This document shows positions 21,455 through 32,242 of a stretch of DNA of 64,000 bases, piece after piece; positions within the stretch are counted from its first letter, which is position 1, and every line of letters begins with the position of its first letter. Under the pieces are notes generated by a model. It did no database searches. It had not been told where the DNA came from and saw nothing but the letters and a program-made list of their open reading frames with translations. A program made the position numbers and the translations under genes. Source of the stretch: Isoetes taiwanensis (Eukaryota > Streptophyta > Lycopodiopsida > Isoetales > Isoetaceae); contig JAJEKV010000129.1 of NCBI GenBank assembly GCA_021234155.1, forward strand, positions 499,806-563,805, written 5' to 3'.

Positions 21455-22304
21455 ACAATGGACAGCCCGGAAAAGGTGTTCATGAACGAAAAGTTCTTGC
21501 TTAAAGGCAAGAACTACTCTATTTGGAAGGAGAAGATGACTTTGGCACTTGATCTTGCTGGAGTTTGGGATGTAGTAGCTGGTGAAGACCAAAATGAAGA
21601 TGACAAATGGGAGGAGTTGAACAAAAGGCCCTCTGGCTTTGATCAAACTTGCGAGTGGATGATTCCATGCAAAGGCACATACTTGGAGTGAAAAGTGCTA
21701 GTGAAGCTTGGCGCAGATTTCAACAAATATATGAGACAAAGAATCATACAAGGAAAGCGACTCTTAAGGAATCAGCTTAACGGTCTAAAGTTAAGAGAAT
21801 GTAAAGATGTGAGTGACTTCATTGCGAAGATCACAAAAATATGCACAATTGGCTTCTATTGGAGTTGAAGTTGAAGAGGCCGAGCTCTAAATGCCATATA
21901 TCAAGGAGCACCTGAATATGAGCACTTCCTTGATGCTTTTCAAGCACGGAGAGTGAGCCTAGCCGAAGAGCTTGCGGCAGCCCCCCAGTAGAAAGTTTTG
22001 AGATCACAAATCTTGGGACAAGCGGGAAAGGTTAATTTCAGCCAATCAAGAAGGAATTTCAGCCAATCAAGAAGAAGGGGAGGGGGGTCGCAGGAAATTG
22101 GAGAAATTTCCAACACCAAGAAGAAGGTACTCCCAAAAATGATTCTCAATCTCATGGGTCTCCTTGAGGAGAACCTCAACGAGGAAGAGGTTATGAAAGG
22201 GGCGTACAAATAGAGGTAGGGGAGGCTTAACGTTGAGTTCATACTCCAACAAAAATATCAAATGCTATTGTTGTGATGAAGTTGGCCATATGGTAAATGA
22301 TTGC
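21455..22304 (+). pseudogene. copia gag, frameshifted
   Basis: Begins with an ATG at 21458 and a typical N-terminus containing LKGKNYSIWKEKMTLAL, the gag UBN2-like region. It is open to 21691 and then continues in other frames (for example RECKDVSDFIAKI near 21800). It ends with an intact CCHC zinc knuckle at about 22263-22304 (CYCCDEVGHMVNDC). Gag normally forms the virus-like particle and packages element RNA. The frameshifts make this copy non-functional as one protein. Confidence 0.8.
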
Positions 22305-22353
22305 CCTCTAAAAGGAGTACATTGAAAATGAAACTTGAAAAGGAGTCGCATTA

Positions 22354-23007
22354 CCTTGAAGAAGGGTCATCGTCAACCTCAAGCTCAAGCTCAAGGGAGA
22401 AAACCTCTACGGCTGCACAAGATTTTGCAATGTTAAGTAGATGAAGTCGATCATGTAAGATACAAGTTCGATAGGTGCGTTGCTTGTTTGGATAGTGGTA
22501 CGCTTGACTCATGTAACAGGTGATGAATCCCTTTTCTCAAAATTCACGAAGTATGATGGAGATAAAATCCTTTTGGGAGATGATTCATCGCTAGCAATAG
22601 AAGGGAATGGAAATGTAAGAGTGAAAGGAGAAGGAGACGCTATTGTGACATTTCAAAATGTCAAACTTGTACCGGATTTAAAGAGAAATCTGCTTTCTAT
22701 TGCTTGCATTACTGGTAAGGGTTTCAAAGTTTTCTTTGATGAAGATGAAGCAATAAATTTTCAGCCAAGTGAAGAATTCATGAAGATGATAAGAAAGATG
22801 AAGGTGATTGCTCGCGGCAAGAAGAGAAGGCAATTTATATAAAATGGAGATTGTCCACCCAAAATCGAGGCCAATATAGTAGCAGTAGCGGCGGCCCAAT
22901 CGTGAGATTTGGCACAAAAAGATATGGCCATATCAGTTATGGAAGTTTGCACCACCGTCCCAAACAAGAAAAATGTGCATGGTTTACCTCAAATACATGA
23001 TGAAAAA
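22354..23007 (+). repeat. protease/pre-integrase segment, tandem copy 1
   Basis: Starts at CCTTGAAGAAGGGTCAT after gag and ends just before the next identical word. It encodes a serine-rich spacer, a protease with the D-S-G core damaged (CLDSGT then out of frame), an open frame 22480-22842 containing FTKYDGDKILLGDDSSLAIE, and the start of the pre-integrase domain. It has stops near 22440 and frameshifts near 22500 and 22815. Confidence 0.9.
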
Positions 23008-23658
23008 CCTTGAAGAAGGGTCATTGTCAACCTCAAGCTCAAGCTCAAGGGAGAAAACCTCTACGGCTGCACAAGATTTTGCAATGTTAAGTAGATGAAG
23101 TCGATCATGTAAGATACAAGTTCGATAGGTGCGTTGTTTGTTTGGATAGTGGCTTTTCGACTCATGTAACGGTGTGATGAACCCCTTTTCTCAAAATTCA
23201 CGAAGTATGATGGAGATAAAATCCTTTTGGGAGATGATTCCCCGCCGCAATAGAAGGAAATGGAAATGTAAGAGTGAAAGGAGAAGGAGACGCTATTGTG
23301 ACATTTCAAAATGTCAAACTTGTACCGGATTTAAAAGAAATCGCTTTTTACATTTGCTTGCATTGCTCGTAAGGGTTTCAAAGTTTTCTTTGATGAAGAT
23401 GAAGCAATAAATTTTCAGCCAAGTGAAGAATTCATGAAGATGATAAGAAAGATGAAGGTGATTGCTCGTGCAAGAAGAGAAGGCAATTTATATAAAATGG
23501 AGATTGTCCCTGCCCAAAATCAGGCCAATATAGTAGCAGGTAGCAGCAGCCAATCAGAGATTTGGCACAAAAGATATGGCCATATCAGTTATGGAAGTTT
23601 GCACACGCTGTCCCAGCAAGAAAATGTGCATGGTTTACCTCAAATACATGATGAAAAA
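23008..23658 (+). repeat. protease/pre-integrase segment, tandem copy 2
   Basis: About 651 bp, co-linear with copies 1 and 3. The protease core reads CLDSGFSTHVT but the reading frame is broken before and after it (near 23090, 23180 and 23250). The pre-integrase start EIWHKRYGHISYGSLHTLS is intact at the end of the copy. Confidence 0.9.
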
Positions 23659-24310
23659 CCTTGAAGAAGGGTCATTGTCAACCTCAAGCTCAAGCTCAAG
23701 GGAGAAAACCTCTACGGCTGCACAAGATTTTGCAATGTTCGTAGATGAAGTCGATCATGTAAGATACAAGTCTGATAGGTGCGTTGCTTGTTTGGATAGT
23801 GGCTGCTCGACTCATGTAACAGGTGATGAACCCCTTTTCTCAAAATTCACGAAGTATGATGGAGATAAAATCCTTTTGGGAGATGATTCCTCGCTCGCAA
23901 TAGAAGGAAATGGAAATGTAAGAGTGAAAGGAGAAGGAGACGCTATTGTGACATTTCAAAATGTCAAACTTGTACCGGATTTAAAGAGAAATCTGCTTTC
24001 TGTTGCTTGCATTACTCGTAAGGGTTTCAAAGTTTTCTTTGATGAAGATGAAGCAATAAATTTTCAGCCAAGTGAAGAATTCATGAAGATGATAAGAAAG
24101 ATGAAGGTGATTGCTCGTGCAAGAAGAGAAGGCAATTTATATAAAATGGAGATTGTCCCTGCCCAAAAATCGGGCCAATATAGTAGCGGTGTAGACGACC
24201 AATTAGAGATTTGGCACAAAAAGATATGGCCATATCGGTTATGGAAGTTTTATGACGTTGTCCCAACAAGAAAATGTGCATGGTTTACCTCAAATACATG
24301 ATGAAAAACA
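23659..24310 (+). repeat. protease/pre-integrase segment, tandem copy 3 (most intact)
   Basis: An open frame 23576-24301 (241 codons) runs through this copy. It holds the aspartic protease core CLDSGCSTHVTGDEPLF with the catalytic Asp-Ser-Gly, the flap-like region, and LVPDLKRNLLSVACITRKGF before the pre-integrase domain. The last copy runs on into the integrase zinc-binding part (VCEPCVLGK at about 24312). Copies 1 and 3 share RNLLS and the same downstream order, showing that the unit breaks between the pre-integrase HDEK and VCEPC positions. Confidence 0.9.
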
Positions 24311-24640
24311 GGTTTGTGAGCCTTGTGTTCTTGGAAAGCGATTATAGGGTTCCGTTTCCTCAAGAATCGAATATAGAGCGCAAAACCTTTTGGAATTAGT
24401 GCATGTTGACCTTGCGGCTTTATGCCAACAAAATCCATTGGTGGATCCTTATATTTCTTCTTGTTAGTGGACTCAAGAAGAATGTGGGTGTATTTTACGA
24501 AAACAAAAATCGAAGGCCTTTTATCATTTCAAAGTCTTCAAGGAAGAAGTGGAATGCAAAAGGCGTAAAAATACTCACATTAAGGACCTGATAATGGAGG
24601 AATTTTTTGTCCACAAAGTTTGAACAATTTTGTGAAGACA
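24310..24640 (+). pseudogene. copia integrase fragment
   Basis: Contains VCEPCVLGK, then across frameshifts RKTF and a degraded T-F-V-D-D-Y-S-R region (near 24450), KWNAKGVKILTLRT, and EQFCEDNGI. Bases are missing around the first and second catalytic Asp blocks. The third catalytic Glu block (PQQNGVAER in relatives) is gone. Integration activity is not possible from this copy. Confidence 0.7.
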
Positions 24641-24699
24641 ATGGGATCAAAAGGGCAATTGACAACGCCCGCCCGATTTTTTGGTATCTTGTATGAATC

Positions 24700-25172
24700 A
24701 AATAGTCGCCTTTGATGTAGTTGGATACTGCACTTCGATATGGCGGTTATTGTGGACACGAGAAGATCCACAGTAGTTATGCATTCTCAATTGGAAATGG
24801 TGTTGTAACTTGGAAAAGTAAGACAAAAGCACCGTTGCAATTAGCTTCTTTGAAGCGTAATATAAAGGTTGTAGCATTGCGGCATGTGAACCGTTTGGAT
24901 TCAAAAAATTCATGGAAGAAATTGGGATTCACGGTGAGACCCACTTGCATATTCAGCGATAATATGAGCAAGCATAATGATTGCAAACAACCACGCTTTT
25001 CATGGCGAGAACTAAGCACATTGAGACTACCTACCATTTTGCAATGCGAGAAAAAAAAGTTGAGAATGGGGAAATTGATATCCAATCTTTGCAGGTCGGA
25101 AGATCGACAGGATATTTTTACAAAACCATTAGGAAAAGCCAAGTTTGAAGATTTGGGTTGGCTCTTGGCGTG
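24700..25172 (+). pseudogene. copia RNase H fragment
   Basis: Open frame 24721-25173 includes FSIGNGVVTWKSKTKAPLQL, LASLK...VVA, SKHND and SEDRQDIFTKPLGKAKFEDL. These correspond to the standard copia RNase H motifs (GxxxWxSKKQ, STAEAEY, ADIFTKPL). It is joined to integrase remnants with almost the entire RT deleted. Confidence 0.75.
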
Positions 25173-25207
25173 AGGAAAGAGGAACTGGAATATCACATTA
25201 AGGGGAG

Positions 25208-25490
25208 TGTTAGAATAGTATAATGTGATATACATTGGACATGTTAAGGCATTGTAACTTAACGTTGTAACTTAACGTTGTACCCCATGGGACACTTTAT
25301 ATTAGCCCATGAGGCCCTCATTTTTATCTTTTTCTCTATTTGCCACCCAACATAAGGACGTGGCACATATATATGTACCATCACATGAGTTAGTGTAATA
25401 CACAAGTTTCTTGCTCCTCCTTTGTTACTTGCTGCGTCTCCTCCTCTCTCTATAGTCTTCTGCTGTTCAGATCATCTTCTCCACTCAACA
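25208..25490 (+). repeat. right LTR of the 20.9-25.5 kb copia element
   Basis: 283 bp, 15 bp longer than the left LTR mainly because GTAACTTAACGTT is doubled near 25255-25280. The very high similarity to the left LTR indicates a recent insertion, in contrast to the decayed interior. Confidence 0.93.
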
Positions 25491-25499
25491 TCTTCCAAT

Positions 25500-26640
25500 G
25501 CAATTTGACAATTATTAACTTTTTTTTGCAATAATGAAAGTTGCCAATGGGTTCACACAATGCTTAGCAAATGCCCTTAAATTTACTTGATTATGTAGCC
25601 ATGAAATACAAGGTATCTACCCGATCTGCTTTAAAGATAAGCAGTTTATGTGGTATTGATTTATCTTAGATACATCAACGGCAATAGCTTCATTAATTTG
25701 AACATCTAAGAATCTGATTGGAAAGATAACTGGAGTCTTCAACGTTTCCACAGTAGCTTATTACATGGAGACCTGGAGCATGAGCAAAACTTTTGCCACA
25801 TCTTCCCATCAGTGATGAAGAATGAGATTGAGTGTATAAAGAACTACTTTTGCTCTTTTTGGACATAATTTTCCTTCAACCATATTTAATTTTGGAGAAG
25901 ATGAGACTTTACAAAATAAATAACCAAAGCACAGATCATAAACACTTGTCCTAAAGGGACAGGTTCAACTTTTAATTCTTCTTTGTTTTATTGGCATAGC
26001 TTGTTTCTAGGGAATCATGAGCCTTTACTTGGCCCATCTCGAATATCAAGTTGATGAATGAATGTCATACTGTGATTTCAAAATAGGAGGATATTCCAAT
26101 ATCTTGGGCCTAAAAGAGGACCACAATAAAATGATCTCTGAGAATGTATGTACATAGGAAGTTCCTCTAGCTTGAAAGTGAGATTAGGAGTGGCGGTCGA
26201 CCACATGGCATTGATGACAAAGACCCCAAGTTCGCACTTATTTGGCTTATGACGTTATTCGGTTGTATGGCATGTTAACAACTTAATCAACACACATGAT
26301 GTCATATATGAGATTTATATAGATATTGGGTTGGGACTGAAAACCCGAATGGCCATCAAATTTGCATCTCATGACAACTATGGTGGCATCCAAGTTAGCA
26401 ATGATCGGCTATGATGCTACACTATAGGCGTTGCACAAAAACATTCTATGGGACATGTATATGCCCGGACTATAATGAACATAGCCAAAATGCTCTAATC
26501 TAGAATATAGGAGTACCAAAATTTTCAAAATGCTAACTACATGGGACATCCTTTCATTTGTCATTTAATGTTGTGAGGGTCGAACAATTAATGAGATAAA
26601 TATCCGAACAATGTTGTATATGAAAGTAACGATGAAGAGA
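25500..26640. other. no gene recognised
   Basis: AT-rich sequence flanking the copia element. If the minus-strand exons at 18.3-20.8 kb belong to a gene, this would be its upstream intron or 5' region, but I could not identify exons. Confidence 0.35.
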
Positions 26641-26672
26641 TTAGCTAGGTTTCATAGTGAAGTTATGGCCCA

Positions 26673-27160
26673 ATGATTCATTGCCAAGGCTCACTTTTTC
26701 TCCGGCCAATCTCTTCCTCCTTGGCTTGCATTTTGAAACAACACTGCAGGTGTGAGCATAATTATGTTCCTTTTTTTCCAATCTGCAATTTGAAGCATTA
26801 TTTATTTCTTGTATTTGAAACAAAAGGAAGTTTGGATGGTAAGTTCTCAAATGATCATTTACAAGTCTACCCTGAAGAGGGCTCCTATATTTATGAGATA
26901 AAATTGAAGGCAAATAAGATGGCAAACCGTAGAAGATGAATGCACCAGAATTACAAGAAGGTGCTTAATGATGGCTTCAAGCCACTCGAACTACGGGAAA
27001 GAAGAAGAAGAGGGGCTCCAATATTCAATGATCTCCAAAGTATCTGGATTATTCCGCATTCCTTAGAGATTAAAAGAACCTCGTTGACCCTCGGAACAAC
27101 GATGGTGATGGTCGTTGTAGAAGAGAATTGGTTGTGTCACCTGTGCCCTTAAATCCTGAT
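26673..27160 (+). other. overlapping short open frames, unassigned
   Basis: Frames 26673-26939 (88 aa) and 26940-27152 (70 aa) directly follow one another and are basic and polar (NDHLQVYPEEGSYIYEIKLK). No domain is recognised. They may be remnants of one broken gene. Confidence 0.15.
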
Positions 27161-27411
27161 GCAGCCCGCAAGAACTTATCTAGCAGCTGTAAAAGAAACA
27201 ATTTTTTTTTTTTAATTATGTGCTGCATTCTGAAATGCATGCACATATTTGAGCAATCAGCTAGCCCGCATCACATGGCTATTAAGGAAAATATATACCA
27301 TAGATTTGCACTTAGATAAAATGACACAAGTCCAAGTACTTACTCGTATGGCATGTGAGATTATTTTACCCTCAAATTCTTTCCAATCCCCACTTCCATG
27401 TATTAGGGTCA

Positions 27412-28313
27412 TTTCCCACTTGCCATTAAGTTAAGTTAAATAGGGCAAATAATTGGAACTTGCTTTCCCACTGACCCTTAAGTTAATATCAATTAAGTTA
27501 ATTCCAGTTAATTTTTAACCGTTCATTAACTTAACGGAGCATCCTTCTCACTAGAAAAAGTTAAGTTATTTTTTTTAACCAAATTTAAAAATATTTAACC
27601 AACTAGTGCAAAAGTTAAGTGACCTAAGCAAGGTCCACTTAACTTCTAACTTTTTGGTTAAGCATTAAGCTAACTTAACTATGAGTGAGAAATGGTTCCA
27701 GTTAGGTTAGACTTTTAAATCGTAATTTTGACAAGGATGCCAACTAGTTGACCAAGTGTCTTATTAGTTTGATAGATTGAATAAAAAACATTAAAATGGG
27801 AGGTGGATTTTAAGAATTTTATGATTGATTGATTGGTCACGTAGTACTTGACTAGAAAGTATTAATATGGAGAGAGTTGACTACAAGCCAATTGATTGGC
27901 GAGAAAGTGTCTAATTTAACCAAAAGTCAACTCATTGACTAGTCAACCATTTACTAGATTACTAGGTAGTCAAACAATTCACAAAAATAGTAACTTGACA
28001 AAAAAAGTCATATCCTCCATTTAGCTTAACCGTATCTCTTAACTGAAGTGAGAAACGAACACATTTATCTCTAACCTAACAAAACTTCTTAACTACTAGT
28101 GTGAAGCACAAGCTTATTATAAAGGTTAGGTTAAGTTGATTTCATGAGCTTAACCTAAGTGATCCATAATTGGTATAGTGCGAATGCATATCTTCACAAT
28201 CCTTTAAGTTAGTCTTAACTTAACGACTTTAATGGGAAATCACAATCTACTTTCCATTAAGTTCAGAGATAACGAACTGGTTAAGTTAACCTAACCTAAT
28301 TGCGAGTGGGAAA
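27412..28313. mobile_element. 0.9-kb non-autonomous DNA element with ~29-bp TIRs and internal TTAAGTTAA motifs
   Basis: The left end TTTCCCACTTGCCATTAAGT and the reverse complement of the right end, TTTCCCACTCGCAATTAGGT, pair over ~29 bp with four or five mismatches. The interior is packed with TTAAGTTAA, TTAACTTAA and GTTAAC words, mostly within 300 bp of the ends. That is the usual arrangement of transposase-binding subterminal repeats. There is no transposase frame. A target duplication is not obvious, so the superfamily is open. Confidence 0.6.
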
Positions 28314-28879
28314 CTATTCTTAGGTTGCTTCTTTCACTACTTATGAGTTTATGGACAGTGAAGGACAGCTCTTGCCAGTAGCAAGAGACTACTGTTGAGT
28401 AATTATGGACAGCATCCTTCAGGATCTATACATATGAAAATACTCCTCTACATTCAACAATGAAGAGATACACAAATGATTCAATCATGGCATAAAATTG
28501 CTAGCAGCAATTAAAGTACAAGAAACATTTAGAAAATATCTTTGCAACCTTGTCCTTAGGGTATTATATTGAATTGAACACTGACAAATTGTACATAGAA
28601 AAGGGATAGGATTTATGCCATGTCGTCAAATTGTCAACTAATGCAAGATATCATGAACAGGTTCTCTTATAGGAGATTACTTTTGGCATCTGTTTTAGAT
28701 GGCGTGCTTTGCTCTCCCATATTGTTTCCATCATTTTAGAGATTGGTTATTTCACACTCTAACATCATTCAACTTTTTTTCTCTTCCCCATACCTGAGGC
28801 ACAAGAACATCGCACTAGGGTAAAAAACTAATTACATGTTGTGCAGCCATGCAAAAGCCGCACATGAGAAGACCTTTCG

Positions 28880-29412
28880 ATGATTAAATTAGTTATGCAG
28901 TGCAGATTCAACTTCTACCTAGGTCAAAAAATAACCACTTGCGAGTATCCTTTCGCAACTAATCGTGCTTTGAACTTATCAAACGAGCCATCTGCTTTGT
29001 ACTTGGAGCGAAAGATCCATTTACATTTAATTGGCTTTCATCCTTCAAGAATTTCAACAAGCTCCCAAGTACCTTTGTTGATAAGAGATTCAAACTCTGC
29101 TTCCATGGCCATGCGCCAATTCTCAGCTTGTGGCGAAGACATAGCCTCTTTTATTGTAACTGGATCTGCACTAGTAGCTAAAGCAGCATGATATTCCAAG
29201 ATCCGTTTAGTAGGCTTCCATTGCCGTCGTATTGAAGTCTCATCATTAGGAACCCCAACTTCTACATCAAGTAGACCATCATGATCCTCATCAGCACCAT
29301 CATATAAATCAAACTCCTGTATAAAATCATCTTCCACTTCAGGATTTACAAGCCCATTTTCAACAAGAGGATGTAAAGACCCATTATTCACATTAGGATT
29401 TACAACATCCAC
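28880..29412 (-). pseudogene. copia RT N-terminal part
   Basis: The minus-strand frame 29038-29412 contains KEAMSSPQAENWRMAMEAEF and LINKGTWELVE, the canonical start of copia RT (RVT_2). It continues after a frameshift through W-I-F and K-A-R-L-V-A-like residues to about 28.9 kb. The YVDD catalytic part is missing. Confidence 0.8.
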
Positions 29413-29459
29413 ATTAGGATTTAATTCACTATCAAGTAGCTGAAAATCACGAAGAATAA

Positions 29460-30191
29460 CGTTAGGGTCATGACTAGAAGTAAATCATGTTAGCCATAGT
29501 AGACTCATCAAAACCGCGCATCACGACTAGTAATGACTCTTACGTAGCAATATCATAAAATCCAGATCCCCTGATTTTTCGGCGACAAGATAGCCTTCTG
29601 AAGATGGCTTTGAGGCCGACCAAGCTTCTTTTCTTCTTTTTTGGAATATGAACATAGGCTAAACAACCAAAAACTCGCAGAATTTTGAACATTTGGTTTT
29701 GCCCCTCGACCATAATTGCAAAGGAGTTACACCTTTAGAGAAGAGTTTCTGGATTCGATTTTTGTACATAAAGCAATAGCTACAACTTTCGCCAAAATGA
29801 CTTATCCAAACCCGGCATGAATAAGCATACATCGAAGCATTGATTATCGTGACGATTCTTGGCTCGCAACACCATTTTGTTGAGGAGAATAAGGAATGGT
29901 ATGCTCATGAACTATACCCATACTTTCACAAAAATTTTGAATTGGAGCAGAATAAACGCTCAATTTGGTGAATACTTGGGACTTGAGAGAGGGGATAAAA
30001 TACACAAAAGCTCTACGAGAAAAATCATCCACAAATAAAATGAAATATCGCGGCACCACTCCAAAGCATAAGGTGGGCCACATATATAGGTGTGCACAAG
30101 CTCCAAAAAGTCGCGTTGCACGCTTGCCTTTCACATTGAAAGGACGGGCGATGTTGCTTTCCAACAAACACATGCCCTCACATACACCCAT
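29460..30191 (-). pseudogene. copia integrase
   Basis: The minus-strand frame 29844-30191 contains FILFVDDFSRRAFVYFI and IPYSPQQNGVASQESSR. The catalytic Glu block normally reads GVAER but is GVASQE here. After frameshifts comes VFGCLAYVHIPKKKR (about 29640-29680). The integrase is broken. Confidence 0.8.
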
Positions 30192-30435
30192 AGATGCAAG
30201 TGCTACTCAATGATAGACCATCCACGATTCTATCAGAAGCCATGTCCAATAAATATTGAAAATTTACATGTGCAAAACGACGATGCCACAATGTACTCGA
30301 TTCATCTCCGCTGGCAGTCATAAGATTCACAAAATCATCGGTCAACCTAAACTCATAAAGATGACCTTCTCGCGGAGCAACTCCAAGTACACAACCATCT
30401 TGAATAACAAACAGTCTCTGATTTAGGTTGCTCAA
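30178..30435 (-). pseudogene. copia pre-integrase (GAG_pre-integrs) domain
   Basis: The 85-codon minus-strand frame ends in LWHRRFAHVNFQYLLDMAS, followed by a Cys-containing segment. This is the HHCC-type zinc region that precedes copia integrase. Confidence 0.8.
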
Positions 30436-30480
30436 GTCTACAACCAGCTGGCGATTACCACCACCACCACTCCGGTGCGA

Positions 30481-31946
30481 CTACGACCCACGACTTCGCC
30501 TAGTATCAGTGACAAGAGCCTTTTCATCTTCTCGACCTCGTTTCTTATTATCAACAATTAAAGCTTGATCGTCTTGCATAGATTGCCTTTGCAATTTTCG
30601 TACTCCATCTTTTAAAGATTCACAAGCCCGATCTAAGGTCATAGATTTTTTGTTGGCTAAAACTATTGTAAGAGTCTGAAGCTCTTCCGGCATGGATTCC
30701 AAAAAATGAACAACATGTTGATCATGCGGAATACTAGCACCAGCTGCGGACCAGGGTAATAAAGAGAGGCTAAAACTCGCCAAATGGCGATTTTTTAGAC
30801 CTTTACTAAAATTTCGTGGCTAAAGTTTATAAGGGTCATTTCTTAAAAAAAATAAAAAATTAGCCATTCCAAAAGGGGAAAAATTTTGGACGTTCAGGGT
30901 TTAGCCGAGATTGACTGCGGCATTGGCGTGCTGAATCGCCTTCCCTGAAGCTGATTAGGCGCACCCAGATCAATTCAAATAGCCATGTCTAATCTATTCA
31001 GATACATCTTTCATTTAGGAATCGCCATATTGAAGAACCACGACCATTACACTATTGCAATGTTAACATTGAAAAAAACTCACACCTTTTTTATTATGTT
31101 TGCTATTTCCATTCACATAGCATACAATGTAGTTCGTCTGAATACGGAAGATTGGAATGGAATCAACCCCATGGTTAGATATGCACCATCATCATGATCT
31201 TTTTATTGTTGTTGGTACCCACAGATACACGCACATTATCACTTCTCTTTAAATATATCAACTAAAATACGCATGATAACTTGCTTAGTTCAACAGTTGC
31301 CGTTTAGCTACCAACAAAGACAAAATTGCCAACATAAGGATTTTTAAATTATACGAACTTTATAATTTCGCCAAGTGGGAAGAAAACTAAAAGGTTTGAC
31401 TGTATCACATTTCGCCAAAAAAAAAATGTACGGACTCTTGTTTTTGTAGCTCTAGCCAACCTTTATTTGGATACGAAAACATTTAGGGTCCTTAAAATTT
31501 ACCCTGGCTGCGGACAGTGCTTCTAGAAGTGCTTTAAATTTATCCACATGTTCGTCAAACGAATCACTCAAACGATACTGCAATGATGTAAGATCCTTGC
31601 GGAGACTAAGCACTTCATGCATAGTCTTCTTCATATAAGTTTTTTCCAAATACTTCCATACTTCACTAGAAGTAACAAAATCCTTAGCATCCATTAAAAT
31701 AGATTCTTTGAGTGCATAGAGAATCAAAGCTCGAGCGGTTTGATCCTTTTCATGCCATTCATCTACCTCTTTAATCCAAGTATCATATTCAATACCGTTC
31801 AGAATAAGATTACCAGTAATTACATCAACTGGCTGCACCGGAGGAATATTATTTCCGGTCACGATTCCAAAGAGCTTTTCACTTTGCAGAACAAGCTCCA
31901 TCTTGATCTTCCAGGCTGGGTATCCAGCTCCAGAAAAAACATACAA
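30481..31946 (-). pseudogene. copia gag, split by a DNA transposon
   Basis: The N-terminal part (31946-31510) contains YPAWKIKMELVLQSEKLFG and EVWKYLEKTYMKKTMHEVLS. The C-terminal part (30751-30481) contains HDQHVVHFLESMPEELQTL. The reading is interrupted exactly by the 755-bp insertion at 30752-31506. Gag builds the particle that packages element RNA. Confidence 0.85.
30752..31506. mobile_element. 755-bp non-autonomous DNA transposon with 8-bp TIRs and 9-bp target duplication
   Basis: The ends are CAGGGTAA and TTACCCTG (perfect 8-bp inverted repeats). The flanking 9 bp GCTGCGGAC occurs on both sides (30743-30751 and 31507-31515). Removing the insert restores the gag reading across the junction. 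A 9-bp duplication fits Mutator-like elements; the CAGGG terminus resembles hAT, which makes 8-bp duplications. No transposase is encoded. Confidence 0.85.
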
Positions 31947-32001
31947 AGTTTTTGTGCCTGTGAGTCCTCAAAAATTCACAACCGCACCAGAACCAGATGC
32001 A

Positions 32002-32014
32002 GGCTCTGATACCA
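32002..32014 (-). promoter_or_regulatory. primer-binding site (initiator-Met tRNA)
   Basis: On the minus strand TGGTATCAGAGCC directly follows the LTR end CAACA. This is an exact plant copia PBS. Confidence 0.9.
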
Positions 32015-32242
32015 TGTTGAACTTTTCTAGTTTACTAAGAAAACAAGTGAAAGGAATATTCCACAAAAGAAGATACTTTCATTGAATGAATCGTGTACAA
32101 TATATAATCCATAAAAGATATTTTTATGGTAAAAGGTGAAGACTAATAGTAAAATCAAGAAGTTTCCATAGCTCTGCCGCCAAACCATCTCCTTCCGTCC
32201 GCCATATCCCTGTCGTGCATTTTTTTGTGTGGGCTGATAACA
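32015..32242 (-). repeat. 5' LTR of the minus-strand copia (outer end inferred)
   Basis: The inner end is fixed by the PBS (plus strand TGTTGAAC at 32015). The outer end is inferred from a terminal AACA at 32242, giving TGTTATCAGCCC...GTTCAACA on the minus strand. There is no second LTR to confirm it. Confidence 0.55.

Larger units (their letters stand above)
20874..25490 (+). mobile_element. Ty1/copia element, non-autonomous, with triplicated protease segment
   Basis: This 4.6-kb element has 268-bp (20874-21141) and 283-bp (25208-25490) LTRs starting TGTTAGAATAG and ending CTCAACA, with a 5-bp target duplication TCTTC on both sides (20869-20873 and 25491-25495). A PBS for initiator-Met tRNA follows the left LTR and a purine tract AAGGGGAG precedes the right LTR. 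Inside are, in order, gag (with one CCHC knuckle), three tandem copies of a ~652-bp protease/pre-integrase segment, a short broken integrase part, then directly the RNase H end. Nearly the whole RT and the integrase DDE core are missing, so it could only move in trans. The insertion lies just upstream, in minus-strand transcription order, of the candidate exon at 20713-20808, and so possibly in an intron. Confidence 0.93.
28880..32242 (-). mobile_element. truncated minus-strand Ty1/copia element
   Basis: On the minus strand this reads LTR (32242-32015), PBS (32014-32002), gag (31946 down to 30481, split by a DNA transposon), pre-integrase, integrase, and the start of RT, where it ends near 28.9 kb. 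RT catalytic motifs, RNase H and the 3' LTR are absent, so the element is truncated. It belongs to a different copia lineage from the other two. All domains carry stops or frameshifts. Confidence 0.88.

Noticed and set aside
24777-25235. 152-aa minus-strand ORF
   Set aside because: It is antisense to the copia RNase H region, which carries clear motifs on the plus strand.
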